Assembly: GCA_019239895.1 (NCBI GenBank)
Contig: JAFAZH010000049.1
Location: 1 to 64,000, forward strand
Origin: Abditibacteriaceae bacterium
Lineage (GTDB): Bacteria > Armatimonadota > Abditibacteriia > Abditibacteriales > Abditibacteriaceae
Direction of reading: 5' to 3'
Length of the DNA stretch: 64,000 nucleotides
Shown: one piece after another, positions 1-7,768 of the stretch
How the letters are laid out: every line of letters begins with the position of its first letter
Numbering within the stretch: the first letter of the stretch is position 1
Made by a program: the position numbers and the translations under genes
Notes under the pieces: generated by a model
What the model was told of the DNA's origin: nothing
The model's database searches: none
The model's input: only the letters and a program-made list of their open reading frames with translations

Positions 1-193
1 CAGGATTCTTCATCGGTGGTGAGGCCAGAGTTCAAGTCGTCTCTCCCAGGCTGTCACATGCCAGCGCCAGAAACGGGCGGTGCAGCAGGGGGCCAGTGAC
101 TTTAAACTCAGGATACCTCACCACCTGTTCTTAACCATACAAGGGGCCGGGGGTGAGGGCCGCACACTCCAAAACCTGTTACCCTTATAAAAC
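1..193. other. Left edge, no confident gene
   Basis: No gene can be supported here. Two plus-strand frames are open from the left edge, one to a stop near 99 and one to a stop near 131. Either could be the last codons of a gene lying outside the window, but neither has recognisable sequence. Positions 140-163 contain a GGGGCCGGGGGTGAGGGC stretch that matches one arm of the hairpin at 21431-21483, so it is probably a half copy of that repeat. Confidence 0.4.
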
Positions 194-1417
194 ATGATGC
201 AACCTGAACTTTCTAATGCTTCACCGCGGATCGCTGTAGTCGGTGCCGGGCCTGCCGGATTAGTGGCGGCGATTGCGGCACGGCGACTAGGACTTGAAGT
301 CACTGTTTTCGAGCAAGCAGACGACTTCCGGCGCGTGGGGGGCGGGATTCTGATTCACTCCAATGGCCAACGGGTGCTGCACGCGCTCAGCTTGCTCGAT
401 TCATTCACGCCGCAACTGCGCTTTGGCACGGTTATCGAAACCAGCACTCCGGCGGGGCAGGTGCTCACGCGCAGCGATCTCAGCACCCTCGATATTCCTT
501 TCAATCGCGCTGCCATTGTTATGCGCTATCAACTGCAAGAGCATCTGTTGGAGGCGGCACAAGATGAGGGGATTGTAGTGCATTTCGGACATCGCTGCGC
601 ACGGGTGGAAGTGGGGCCAGACGAGGCGGTGCTGCATTTTGAGAATGGGCAGTCTGCCAGCTTTGATGTGGTGATTGCTGCCGACGGTATCAATTCGCGG
701 GTGCGCGAGGGTATCGGTATCCCTTTCGAGAAGCGGGCGGTGGGCGAAGGCTGGCTGCGTGGGGTGGCCCAGCGGCACGAAGCCGACTCGACCCTACGCG
801 AAATCTGGGGCGATGATGGGCGGCGTTTCGGCATCGGGCCATTGCTGGGCGATTACACCTATTTCTACTGTCGCGTGCCCCTCGGCCAGTGGGAGGACAT
901 TCGGGAGCACCGCCTGGAAGAGTGGATTGATAGCTGGCGTCCCTTTGGCTCTCGCGTGATGGACATCCTCCACGCCGTGCCGGATTGGACACTCGTCAAC
1001 TATAGCGAGCTACACGAAATCATCGCCCCGCGCTGGCATCAGCCGCCCGTGTTTCTGGTGGGCGATGCGGCTCATGCCATGACACCGAATTTGGGCCAGG
1101 GCGCGAACTCCGCGATGGTGGGTGCCCTGGTCTTAGTGCAACTCTTAGCGCAGGCGGCCCAGCAGGGCGCATTGAACCGCGCCAGCTTAGAGCAGGTCGG
1201 CACCCGCTACACCGCTATCCGCCACGCCTTTGTGACCCGCCTGCAAAACACCGCGCGGCAAAGCGGCCAACTCGCCAACTGGACTGCGCCCCCGGCCCGC
1301 CGCCTCCGCAACACATTAATGCGCTTCACCTCCCAATCGAGCAAGCTCAGCCACAACATGCTGCTTTTAGCGGCAGGCTATAATGAGGCAGAGGAAGGTT
1401 TTTTCGGTGGTCGGTAG
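194..1417 (+). CDS. FAD-dependent monooxygenase, UbiH/PHBH type
   Basis: This is a 407-residue class A flavoprotein hydroxylase. It would use NAD(P)H and O2 to hydroxylate a small, often aromatic, substrate in the cytoplasm. The Rossmann motif GAGPAG is at residues 17-22, followed by the ribose-binding E near 40. The second FAD motif (AADGINSRVR) is near 160-170, and the GDAAHAMTPNLGQGAN motif is near 290, giving the family's full order and usual length. Substrate cannot be read from sequence. The start is the first of two adjacent ATGs and no strong Shine-Dalgarno sequence is visible. The stop codon lies inside the left arm of the heptad-repeat hairpin at 1404-1515, so that repeat supplies the last codons. 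Confidence 0.9.
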   Translation: MMQPELSNASPRIAVVGAGPAGLVAAIAARRLGLEVTVFEQADDFRRVGGGILIHSNGQRVLHALSLLDSFTPQLRFGTVIETSTPAGQVLTRSDLSTLDIPFNRAAIVMRYQLQEHLLEAAQDEGIVVHFGHRCARVEVGPDEAVLHFENGQSASFDVVIAADGINSRVREGIGIPFEKRAVGEGWLRGVAQRHEADSTLREIWGDDGRRFGIGPLLGDYTYFYCRVPLGQWEDIREHRLEEWIDSWRPFGSRVMDILHAVPDWTLVNYSELHEIIAPRWHQPPVFLVGDAAHAMTPNLGQGANSAMVGALVLVQLLAQAAQQGALNRASLEQVGTRYTAIRHAFVTRLQNTARQSGQLANWTAPPARRLRNTLMRFTSQSSKLSHNMLLLAAGYNEAEEGFFGGR

Positions 1418-1515
1418 TCAGTGGTCGGTAGTCGGTGGAGGAAACCGAGCTATCACGACGCACCTATCCTCTGGTCTTCCCTACCGACTACCGACCACTG
1501 ACTACCGACCACCGA
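1404..1515. repeat. Heptad-repeat hairpin, 32-bp perfect arms
   Basis: The left arm (1404-1435) is built of heptads TCGGTGG, TCGGTAG, TCAGTGG, TCGGTAG. The right arm (1484-1515) is its exact reverse complement. The loop is about 48 bp. A related copy in the opposite orientation lies at 12045-12142 and a short one at 17158-17183. It abuts the 3' end of the monooxygenase gene, so it could act as a terminator or mRNA end structure (inference). Confidence 0.85.
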
Positions 1516-1516
1516 C

Positions 1517-1583
1517 TTCACACTTCTTTACACTTCTCCACAATTCGCCCACATTTCTTAACCAGCGCGTCACACACTTTACA
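1517..1583 (+). promoter_or_regulatory. Phased array of seven TTNACA-like hexamers
   Basis: Hexamers TTCACA, TTTACA, TCCACA, CCCACA, TTAACC, GTCACA and TTTACA start at 1517, 1527, 1537, 1548, 1558, 1569 and 1578. Spacings are 10, 10, 11, 10, 11 and 9 bp, so all lie on about the same DNA face. Direct repeats of TT(A/T/C)ACA at roughly one-turn spacing are the known layout of PhoP/PhoB-type response-regulator sites. The array lies about 105 bp upstream of the gene at 1688. A similar array is at 12413-12480. Confidence 0.6.
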
Positions 1584-1687
1584 AACTCTAAATTGCAAAA
1601 TAGAAAGCCAGAAGGCGAGAGTCAGGGTGCCAGCGGTGTGCGCCGGTGATGCTCCAAATTCTCATCTCGCCTGAACAGGAGCTTATC

Positions 1688-2569
1688 ATGCAAGACAATC
1701 CAGAAACCTCAATGCAGGCGGCCCGGCCCATGACGCGGGGCACCAAAGCGGTCTTAAGCACAGCCGTCCTGATCGCCGGGATGGGTCTGATTTCTTACCG
1801 ACCCGTCGGGTCGCAGCCAGCGCCGGTGCAGTCGGGAATGGGAGCCGGGCAGAACGGCGCGAACGAAGACGCCTGCGGGTCGGATGCTAAACCTTGCCCA
1901 CATCCCTTTGGCGGCGATGTCCAACCGCTGCTCAAGCAGCTCAAATTGACCTCGACACAGCAGGATAAAGCTCAGAAGGTTTTTGATGGCGAATGCGAGG
2001 CACTCAAGAAAGCGCATGACAAAGCTCAAGCCGATTTCACGGCGCTTCTGACCGATGCGCAGAAGAAGCAACTGGCCGCTTTTATCAAGAAGAACACGCC
2101 CCCACCCTGCCCCACTCCAGGTGGCCCCACGCCCACGCCACGCCCTAAACCCACACCACACCCCACGCCCACTGGCGGCGATGATGGCGGTAACGGCGGC
2201 AACAACGGCGGTGGTGGCAATAACGGTGGTGGCCCCGGCGGAGGTAATGGAGGGAACACCGGCGGCAATGGCGGCGGTGGCAATAATGGTGGCCCCGGCG
2301 GTAACGGGGGCGGTAACGGCGGGGGCACTGGTGGTAATGGTGGCGGTGGTAACACCGGTGGCGGGAACGGTGGTAATACCGGTGGCGGGAACGGCGGTAA
2401 CACTGGCGGCCCCGGAGGGGGCACCGGCGGTAATGGCGGGCCAGGTGGCGGCAGTGGTGGCTCCGGCGGCAATGGTGGCCCCAGCGGTGGGCCGGGCGAC
2501 GGTAGTAACGGTGGGCCAGGTGGCGGTAGCGGTGGCCCAGGCGGTAATGGCGGGCCGGGTGGTCGCTAA
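1688..2569 (+). CDS. Secreted LTxxQ-motif protein with glycine-rich tail
   Basis: This 293-residue protein has a hydrophobic export segment at about residues 20-40. A helical region follows with two LTxxQ-like motifs (LTSTQQ and LLTDAQKKQL), spaced as in the periplasmic Spy/CpxP family. Next come a Pro/Thr-rich linker and about 130 residues made almost entirely of Gly and Asn with some Pro and Ser (GGN, GGG, GGP units). I choose the ATG at 1688 because AGGAG lies 7-8 bases upstream; an in-frame start at 1646 has no such site. The tail is low complexity and probably flexible or surface exposed. Function is unknown; a stress-related periplasmic role by analogy to Spy is only a guess. The phased hexamer array upstream suggests regulation by a response regulator. 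Confidence 0.75.
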   Translation: MQDNPETSMQAARPMTRGTKAVLSTAVLIAGMGLISYRPVGSQPAPVQSGMGAGQNGANEDACGSDAKPCPHPFGGDVQPLLKQLKLTSTQQDKAQKVFDGECEALKKAHDKAQADFTALLTDAQKKQLAAFIKKNTPPPCPTPGGPTPTPRPKPTPHPTPTGGDDGGNGGNNGGGGNNGGGPGGGNGGNTGGNGGGGNNGGPGGNGGGNGGGTGGNGGGGNTGGGNGGNTGGGNGGNTGGPGGGTGGNGGPGGGSGGSGGNGGPSGGPGDGSNGGPGGGSGGPGGNGGPGGR

Positions 2570-2601
2570 AGCTACCGGTTCATAATTAGAAAGCTGTAAC
2601 C

Positions 2602-2640
2602 CCAAAGGAGAGTCTGCATCAGCGGCTCTCCTTTTGGTTT
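2602..2640 (+). terminator. Rho-independent-type terminator
   Basis: CCAAAGGAGAG pairs with CTCTCCTTTTGG with one bulged T, across a loop of about 13 bases, and is followed by a T-rich run. It lies 33 bp after the stop of the glycine-rich gene and is placed correctly to end that transcript. Confidence 0.65.
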
Positions 2641-2722
2641 ATGGATACTATGCGGATTTTGTCTCACTATGCACGCTGGCTGGCATGGCATGATCAGTCT
2701 ACGCTTAGCAATTGGCTATAAC

Positions 2723-2752
2723 TTGACAGCACACGAGATTTATACAAATAAT
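2723..2752 (+). promoter_or_regulatory. Possible sigma-70-like promoter
   Basis: A perfect TTGACA is at 2723-2728 and AATAAT is at 2747-2752, with an 18-bp spacer. The start codon at 2799 would give a leader of about 40 nt. The -35 box is perfect but the -10 box is weak. Confidence 0.4.
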
Positions 2753-2798
2753 GTGGCGGTTAGGGCCACTTACCCGTCCCTGCTCTAAAGGAGTCACC

Positions 2799-3089
2799 AT
2801 GCAAACAGAAGCGTCTTCCCGCCAGACCAAATTACACAAAGCCGAGAGATTATTCAACGTCCTGGGTCCTCTTCAGGTCTTGGTCGGAGCGGGCCTGTTG
2901 GGGTTAGGCTTGGTTAGCCACTCGCCCGGAGAGCGTATCTGCGGCACGATAGTCCTGGTAGATGGAGTGCTTTATCTGGTGCTGGTGCAGGGGATTCGCC
3001 GCCAATTAAAGCTGTTAGAACTGGACACCAATAGCAGTACCGACAGTGTTGTCGAATATGGTCATGCCAGGCGTCCGCCGCAAAGGTAA
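2799..3089 (+). CDS. Small membrane protein, unknown function
   Basis: This 96-residue protein has a short charged N-terminus (MQTEASSRQTKLHK), two predicted transmembrane segments (about residues 20-42 and 50-68) and a charged C-terminal tail. The start at 2799 is preceded by AAAGGAG about 7 bases upstream; the longer in-frame start at 2751 lacks a ribosome-binding site. I do not recognise a family. The gene stands alone between a terminator and the SIMPL gene and may be co-transcribed with the latter across a 94-bp gap. Confidence 0.7.
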   Translation: MQTEASSRQTKLHKAERLFNVLGPLQVLVGAGLLGLGLVSHSPGERICGTIVLVDGVLYLVLVQGIRRQLKLLELDTNSSTDSVVEYGHARRPPQR

Positions 3090-3183
3090 ACGGGCTAACG
3101 GCCCCTGCCCGGCTGCCATCCAAAATAATCACTCCACCGCGCCAGCTTTTGAGTCATAATGAAAGCAGTTAAGGGGAGAATAT

Positions 3184-3987
3184 ATGCGAGAAACGGGGAT
3201 ACAGGAAAATCGGTCTTTCAACGGGCTGTTTTCGGCAGCTCTCGTCGTGGCGGCATTGCTGTTTTGCGCCTGGTTTGTGGGGCGGTCACTGGGGCGCATC
3301 CGGGCGGGCGATGATGTGATTCACGTCATGGGATCGGCGCGCAAGTCCATCACTTCCGATTTCATCATCTGGCGCGGCAGCATCACGCAAAGTGGGCCGG
3401 ATGTGGGCAAAACTTATCCCCAGCTTAAAGCCCAGGTCGAAAAAGTGCGCGGCTATCTTATCGGCAAGGGCATCAAGGCGAGCGAGTTAGTGCCCTTTGC
3501 CGTCAACGTCAAGACACTCTATGCGCCCGTCAAAGATGCCAACGGCAACACCATCAACCAGGATAATAGCGCGGGCAGCGAATCCGGTGAAGGCACTTAC
3601 CGGCCCATCATGGGCTATCAACTGACCCAGGACATCGAAGTACGCTCCGATCAGGTGGATTTAGTGGATAGCGTGTCGCGCCAGTCCACCGAACTCATCA
3701 GCCAGGGCGTGGCTTTTGAATCAAAGCCACCGATGTATCTCTATACCAAGCTGAGCGATCTGAAAGTCACCATGCAGGCCGAAGCCGCGCGTGATGCCCG
3801 TGCCCGCGCCGAGCAAATCGCCAACAGCAGCGGCGCACAACTGGGCACCCTGCGCTTTGCCCGCATGGAAGTGCCCAACATCACCCCGCTCTACTCTAAC
3901 CAGACCAGTGACAACGGCGTAGATGACACCACCGCCAAAGAAAAGCGTATCACTGCCGTAGTGGTAGCGGGATTTACGATTCGCTGA
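3184..3987 (+). CDS. SIMPL domain (DUF541) protein
   Basis: This 267-residue protein has a signal anchor at about residues 14-34 and then a SIMPL/DUF541 domain covering most of the rest (residues 40-265). The domain shows the usual opening (IHVMGSARKSITSDFIIWRGSIT), a helical middle (YPQLKAQVEKVRGYLIGKGI) and the conserved helix rich in A, E and R (AEAARDARARAEQIA) near residues 199-213. Family members are exported or anchored with the domain outside the membrane. Some, such as YggE, are linked to oxidative stress, but no enzymatic role is established. AGGGGAGA precedes the ATG. The P450 gene follows after 35 bp, so the two may share a transcript. Confidence 0.85.
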   Translation: MRETGIQENRSFNGLFSAALVVAALLFCAWFVGRSLGRIRAGDDVIHVMGSARKSITSDFIIWRGSITQSGPDVGKTYPQLKAQVEKVRGYLIGKGIKASELVPFAVNVKTLYAPVKDANGNTINQDNSAGSESGEGTYRPIMGYQLTQDIEVRSDQVDLVDSVSRQSTELISQGVAFESKPPMYLYTKLSDLKVTMQAEAARDARARAEQIANSSGAQLGTLRFARMEVPNITPLYSNQTSDNGVDDTTAKEKRITAVVVAGFTIR

Positions 3988-4022
3988 GGCAGCAATTTTA
4001 AAGGAAAGGCAAGAGGGGCGCT

Positions 4023-5216
4023 ATGCTGAACCTATTATCGGACGCCGTGCGCCGCAATCCCTACCCTCTCTACGACCAGTTGCGCAGCGCCTCTCCGGTG
4101 CTCCACGACCCGCAGTCCGACCTGTGGCTGATCTTCGACTATCTCGATGTCAAGCAGGCTCTAACAGATCATGCCGCTTTTAGTTCGTGCTATGGCCCGG
4201 CTGAATGGATGATCTTTCTGGATCCGCCGCGCCATGCGAAGCTACGGGCGTTGATTGCGCAAGCTTTCACCCCGCGCTCAGTAGCCAACCTGGAGCCACG
4301 CATTCGGGAACTATCCCGCCAGCTTCTCAACCAAACCATCGAGCGCGGCGAGATGGACTTAGCGGGGGACTTCGCCGTTCCCCTGCCGATGCTGGTCATC
4401 GCGGACATGCTGGGCATTCCTGACACCGACCGTTCCCAATTAAAGCATTGGAACGATGCGATCCTCATCATGAGCTACACCCTGGGTCGCCAGGACGAGG
4501 CAGCGGCCCAGATAGCAAACGAGTTCAATGCGACGACTGTCGAGACGAACGAGTATCTCACGGGCCTGCTGGCGGAGCGGCGAGCCAGCCCGCGTGACGA
4601 TCTGTTGACCCGGCTCCTCGCGGCTGAGGTGGAAGGCGAACATCTGACCCAAGCGGAGATTCTGGGCTTCTTTCAACTCTTGCTACTGGCCGGTAGCGAG
4701 ACCACTACCAATCTGATTAACAATGCCATTCTGTGCTTCATCGAAAACCCGCATCAACTGGCCCAACTTTACACCACACCCGACCTCTTGCCGGGGGCCA
4801 TTGAAGAAGTGCTGCGCTACCGTTCGCCGTTACAGTGGATGCCGCGCGCCACGCGCTGCCCGGTGACAGTTCAGGGCCAGTTGATCCCGCCGGGCAAAAT
4901 GGTGCTCCTGATGATGGGCGCGGCGAATCACGACCCCCGACAGTTCTCGAACGCGGGCTGCTTCGACATCCGTCGTGATCCTAATCCGCACCTGGCGTTC
5001 GGGCATGGCATCCATTTCTGCCTGGGAGCCGCCCTCGCCCGCCTGGAGTCCAGGATCGCCCTCACCGATTTACTGGAGCGGGTCAAGGGCTTTGAACTCA
5101 TGAGCGACGAGCCGTGGGAGCCACGCGAGGGCTTGCATGTGCATGGCCCCAACCACCTGCCGCTCCGCTTCGCGCCTGGGCCTCAAAGGTCGCCAATGGT
5201 AGCGCGTGCCGTCTAA
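4023..5216 (+). CDS. Cytochrome P450
   Basis: This 397-residue soluble bacterial P450 would be a heme monooxygenase needing an external ferredoxin and reductase. Visible landmarks are the DPPRHAKLR segment near 67-75, the I-helix oxygen-activation motif AGSETT at 223-228, the ExxR pair E262/R265, and the heme loop FGHGIHFCLG at 326-335, with the iron-ligating cysteine at 333. The length is standard for the CYP107-like bacterial class. Substrate is unknown, and no ferredoxin gene adjoins it. The gene ends 90 bp before the convergent methyltransferase gene. Confidence 0.95.
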   Translation: MLNLLSDAVRRNPYPLYDQLRSASPVLHDPQSDLWLIFDYLDVKQALTDHAAFSSCYGPAEWMIFLDPPRHAKLRALIAQAFTPRSVANLEPRIRELSRQLLNQTIERGEMDLAGDFAVPLPMLVIADMLGIPDTDRSQLKHWNDAILIMSYTLGRQDEAAAQIANEFNATTVETNEYLTGLLAERRASPRDDLLTRLLAAEVEGEHLTQAEILGFFQLLLLAGSETTTNLINNAILCFIENPHQLAQLYTTPDLLPGAIEEVLRYRSPLQWMPRATRCPVTVQGQLIPPGKMVLLMMGAANHDPRQFSNAGCFDIRRDPNPHLAFGHGIHFCLGAALARLESRIALTDLLERVKGFELMSDEPWEPREGLHVHGPNHLPLRFAPGPQRSPMVARAV

Positions 5217-5306
5217 GTCCGCTGGACTCTGCCCAACGGCTTTTTCCAAACCTGAGCGGAGAATATGCGCAGTCGAAGCTAAACATCGCTGAGTCGCGTG
5301 TGACGA

Positions 5307-6683
5307 TCATTTCCCGGTATCTAACAAAGCCGCAAGTTCAACCAAATCAAGGTCGGCATCCTCGTTAATGTTTAATGACAGAGACCAATCGGCCAACAAT
5401 GCGAATTCATCCGCAACCGTAGTGGGGGTGTCTACTAACACCGGGGTATCCATTAAGAGCAGCGGAACCTGTTGTTCGTTTTCCCGGCTCCGTTGAGATA
5501 CGAAATCTCCCATCGGCGCTAAACCTGTGGCGAAGCGTCGCAATGTGGTGGCGATTGAGAAAGGGCTATTATCAATACCGAGCCAGCGGCGCTTTAATTG
5601 AGAGGCCACAGCCAAAGTTGTCCCCGAACCACAAAAACTATCTAAAACAATATCGCCAGGATTAGAAGACGCTTCAATAATGCGCTTTAACAGGGCCGGA
5701 TTTTTTTCGGTGGGAAAACCCGTGATGTGGATATTCTGATTGTGGGCATCACGGAACTCAAGCCAGATGTCTTGCACGGGCACACCATCGCTTTGGTCGA
5801 AGTAGACCTTGCGGCGCGGATTGCCCGTTGGCGACCAATAGATTTCCCCGCGTGCATCCATTTCATCTAAAGTGGCTGGAAGATACTGCCAGTGTTTCCC
5901 CGGTGGTGGCATCATGCCGCGCCAGGGTTTCCCGGTTTCGCCATTACGCACACCGGGAGCATGAATTGGCACTTTCTTGTAACGCCGCCCGGCTTCATCC
6001 ACGCAGGGATATTCTTTGGTGGCTCGCTCATTCGTCCATCCTTCAACGGCACGGTTCCACACGTAGTTATCTGACTTGCTGTAAAACAAAAGATAATCCG
6101 CAACATTGCCGTAGTTGCGCGTCGTATAATTCTTGGGATTGCATTTCTTACGGGTAATCCAGTTGCGAAAGTTTTTCGGCCCGAAGATTTCATCCATAAT
6201 GAGCTTGATGGCAAACGCCATGTTCTTATCAAGATGAACGTAAATAGAGCCATCTTCGGCTAATAATTCACGCAGCAAGATCAATCGCTCACGCAGAAAT
6301 TCAATATAATGCGGGCCGACTAAACCATCATCATAGGCATCCTGCTGGCCGCGTGACTGAAACACACTTCCCGTCGCGTAGGGCGGGTCAATATAAATAA
6401 GCTTGACTTGTCCCCGCACTGTAGGGTCATTGAGCAACGCCGCCAGCACCGGCAGGTTATCTTCCCAATAAAGTCGGTTGGGCGGTGCGTGCTGCGCCTG
6501 CTCATCTGTAGCCCACAGCACCGCGAGTTGCGCCGGGGGGGTTTTTAGGATGTCGTTTGCCTCTCTTTTGCCAGGGTAGGTCAGTTGCAAACCGCTCGTT
6601 GCGTGGGGCATGGCAGGCGCAGCAGAAGAGCCATTAAATTGTCGGTTGCGATGATTGCGTTGACGTGGAATCCCGGTTGCCAT
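5307..6683 (-). CDS. DNA methyltransferase, beta-class (DPPY)
   Basis: This 458-residue site-specific amino-methyltransferase would modify adenine N6 or cytosine N4. The catalytic motif IV (DPPY) is at 99-102, and the SAM-binding motif I (DSFCGSGTT) comes later at 348-356. That order defines the beta class seen in type III Mod proteins and some type II enzymes. The middle region (about 150-330), with a WxPTGNPRRKVYFDQ segment, should contain the target-recognition part. It follows the presumed endonuclease gene by 9 bp, so the two form a restriction-modification operon. The N-terminal 40 residues are poorly conserved-looking, and the start could be somewhat later. Confidence 0.9.
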   Translation of the reverse strand: MATGIPRQRNHRNRQFNGSSAAPAMPHATSGLQLTYPGKREANDILKTPPAQLAVLWATDEQAQHAPPNRLYWEDNLPVLAALLNDPTVRGQVKLIYIDPPYATGSVFQSRGQQDAYDDGLVGPHYIEFLRERLILLRELLAEDGSIYVHLDKNMAFAIKLIMDEIFGPKNFRNWITRKKCNPKNYTTRNYGNVADYLLFYSKSDNYVWNRAVEGWTNERATKEYPCVDEAGRRYKKVPIHAPGVRNGETGKPWRGMMPPPGKHWQYLPATLDEMDARGEIYWSPTGNPRRKVYFDQSDGVPVQDIWLEFRDAHNQNIHITGFPTEKNPALLKRIIEASSNPGDIVLDSFCGSGTTLAVASQLKRRWLGIDNSPFSIATTLRRFATGLAPMGDFVSQRSRENEQQVPLLLMDTPVLVDTPTTVADEFALLADWSLSLNINEDADLDLVELAALLDTGK

Positions 6684-6692
6684 ACTTCTATC

Positions 6693-7658
6693 TTACCCTG
6701 CCGCGCGCAGCCAGTCGAGCGTCAGGCGGGTTGGCATCATGCGCAAAGTAAAAACCATAATACGGCGTGGGTTACGCGCCTCGATACTTGCATAGTCATC
6801 CCACATTGACCCTAGCAGTAAACCTGGCCCATCATTCATAAATAGCACCTTAACCTGGTTCAAGTTATGGGCGTGACAATAATCGAGGATTTCATCGGCA
6901 CAGTTTTTATAACCTCCGGTGCGGTCATCTTCCTGGGCACCACCCCGGTCGCCGTCATAGCGGGCCAGGCCAATGGCTAAAATAGCCTCACCCTCGCGCA
7001 CTACAAAGTCCACCGGACGATTGGGAAAGGGGTAGTCCTCAAAAACGCTACCCAAACGAATGTCACGTCCCGCGCGTTCTGGCCCATCCAGGTGCAGCGC
7101 GGGGAACTGCTCACGGAACATTTGAAAAAAGCGGGTGGTCAGGTCATAACCTTTCTTACCCCGATCTTTGTATTCCCACAATAAAGCGCAAATCGCTTCA
7201 TCCGGCAGTGGCCTACTGTCAAAGGCCGCTTGCACTTCGTGGATAGGGCGAAACGTGCCGCCGAACTCCTCCGTAATGCGCGTTGCTTTGCGCTTCTGCT
7301 TGAGCATTTCGACTGGCGTTTCTGGGCTGACGTATTTGCGAAAGACACGCGCCACCTGGACGCGCAGCCATGAGTTTGGGATCTCTGCAATGTTGAGCAA
7401 CAAACGAACAGAAGTCTCTGATTCGCGCAACATTTGACCAAATTGTTGCAAGACTGGAGCATAAAGTGCGCACGCATCCTGCAAAATGTCGGGATAATAC
7501 TCGCCCGTGACAAGCGTAATCCAGTGGCGCGCATCTTGCTTGTAAGCAGCAAAAGAACTGCGTGGACTGGGGAGTGGAGAAGCCCCGGATAATGCTACCA
7601 CATCATGCGGCGGCGCAGCAGGTTCTCCTGGTAGAATTTGCTCATCAATGTCGCTCAT
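6693..7658 (-). CDS. Probable restriction endonuclease, partner of the methyltransferase
   Basis: This 321-residue cytoplasmic protein is not one I can assign to a named endonuclease family. It is upstream of, and 9 bp from, a DPPY methyltransferase, the arrangement expected for a type II restriction pair. A candidate nuclease core lies at about residues 212-260: RPVDFVVREGEAILAIGLARYD followed by GGAQEDDRTGGYKN. It has an acidic residue, a hydrophobic strand and charged residues like a PD-(D/E)xK fold, but the canonical E-x-K is not plain. The first 200 residues look helical and may hold DNA-recognition elements. The nuclease assignment is inferred mainly from position. Confidence 0.6.
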   Translation of the reverse strand: MSDIDEQILPGEPAAPPHDVVALSGASPLPSPRSSFAAYKQDARHWITLVTGEYYPDILQDACALYAPVLQQFGQMLRESETSVRLLLNIAEIPNSWLRVQVARVFRKYVSPETPVEMLKQKRKATRITEEFGGTFRPIHEVQAAFDSRPLPDEAICALLWEYKDRGKKGYDLTTRFFQMFREQFPALHLDGPERAGRDIRLGSVFEDYPFPNRPVDFVVREGEAILAIGLARYDGDRGGAQEDDRTGGYKNCADEILDYCHAHNLNQVKVLFMNDGPGLLLGSMWDDYASIEARNPRRIMVFTLRMMPTRLTLDWLRAAG

Positions 7659-7731
7659 GCTGCATATTTTAGCAAAGGGTGCTGGGCCTGCGTTTTAGAC
7701 AACACCCAACAGCGCAACTTCCTTATCTTCC

Positions 7732-7768
7732 CCTTCTCCTCTTCTCCCCCTCTCCTCTTCTCTCTCTC
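7732..7768. repeat. Pyrimidine-rich simple repeat
   Basis: This is a run of CTCCTCTTCTCCCC-like units with almost no purines, lying at the 3' end of the histidine kinase gene. It resembles the CT-rich stretch at 21484-21520 beyond parB. No inverted partner arm is visible. Confidence 0.5.

Noticed and set aside
2026..2472. Proline-rich frame on the minus strand of the glycine-rich gene
   Set aside because: It is the antisense of GGN/GGC repeats and has no ribosome-binding site; it is a composition artefact.
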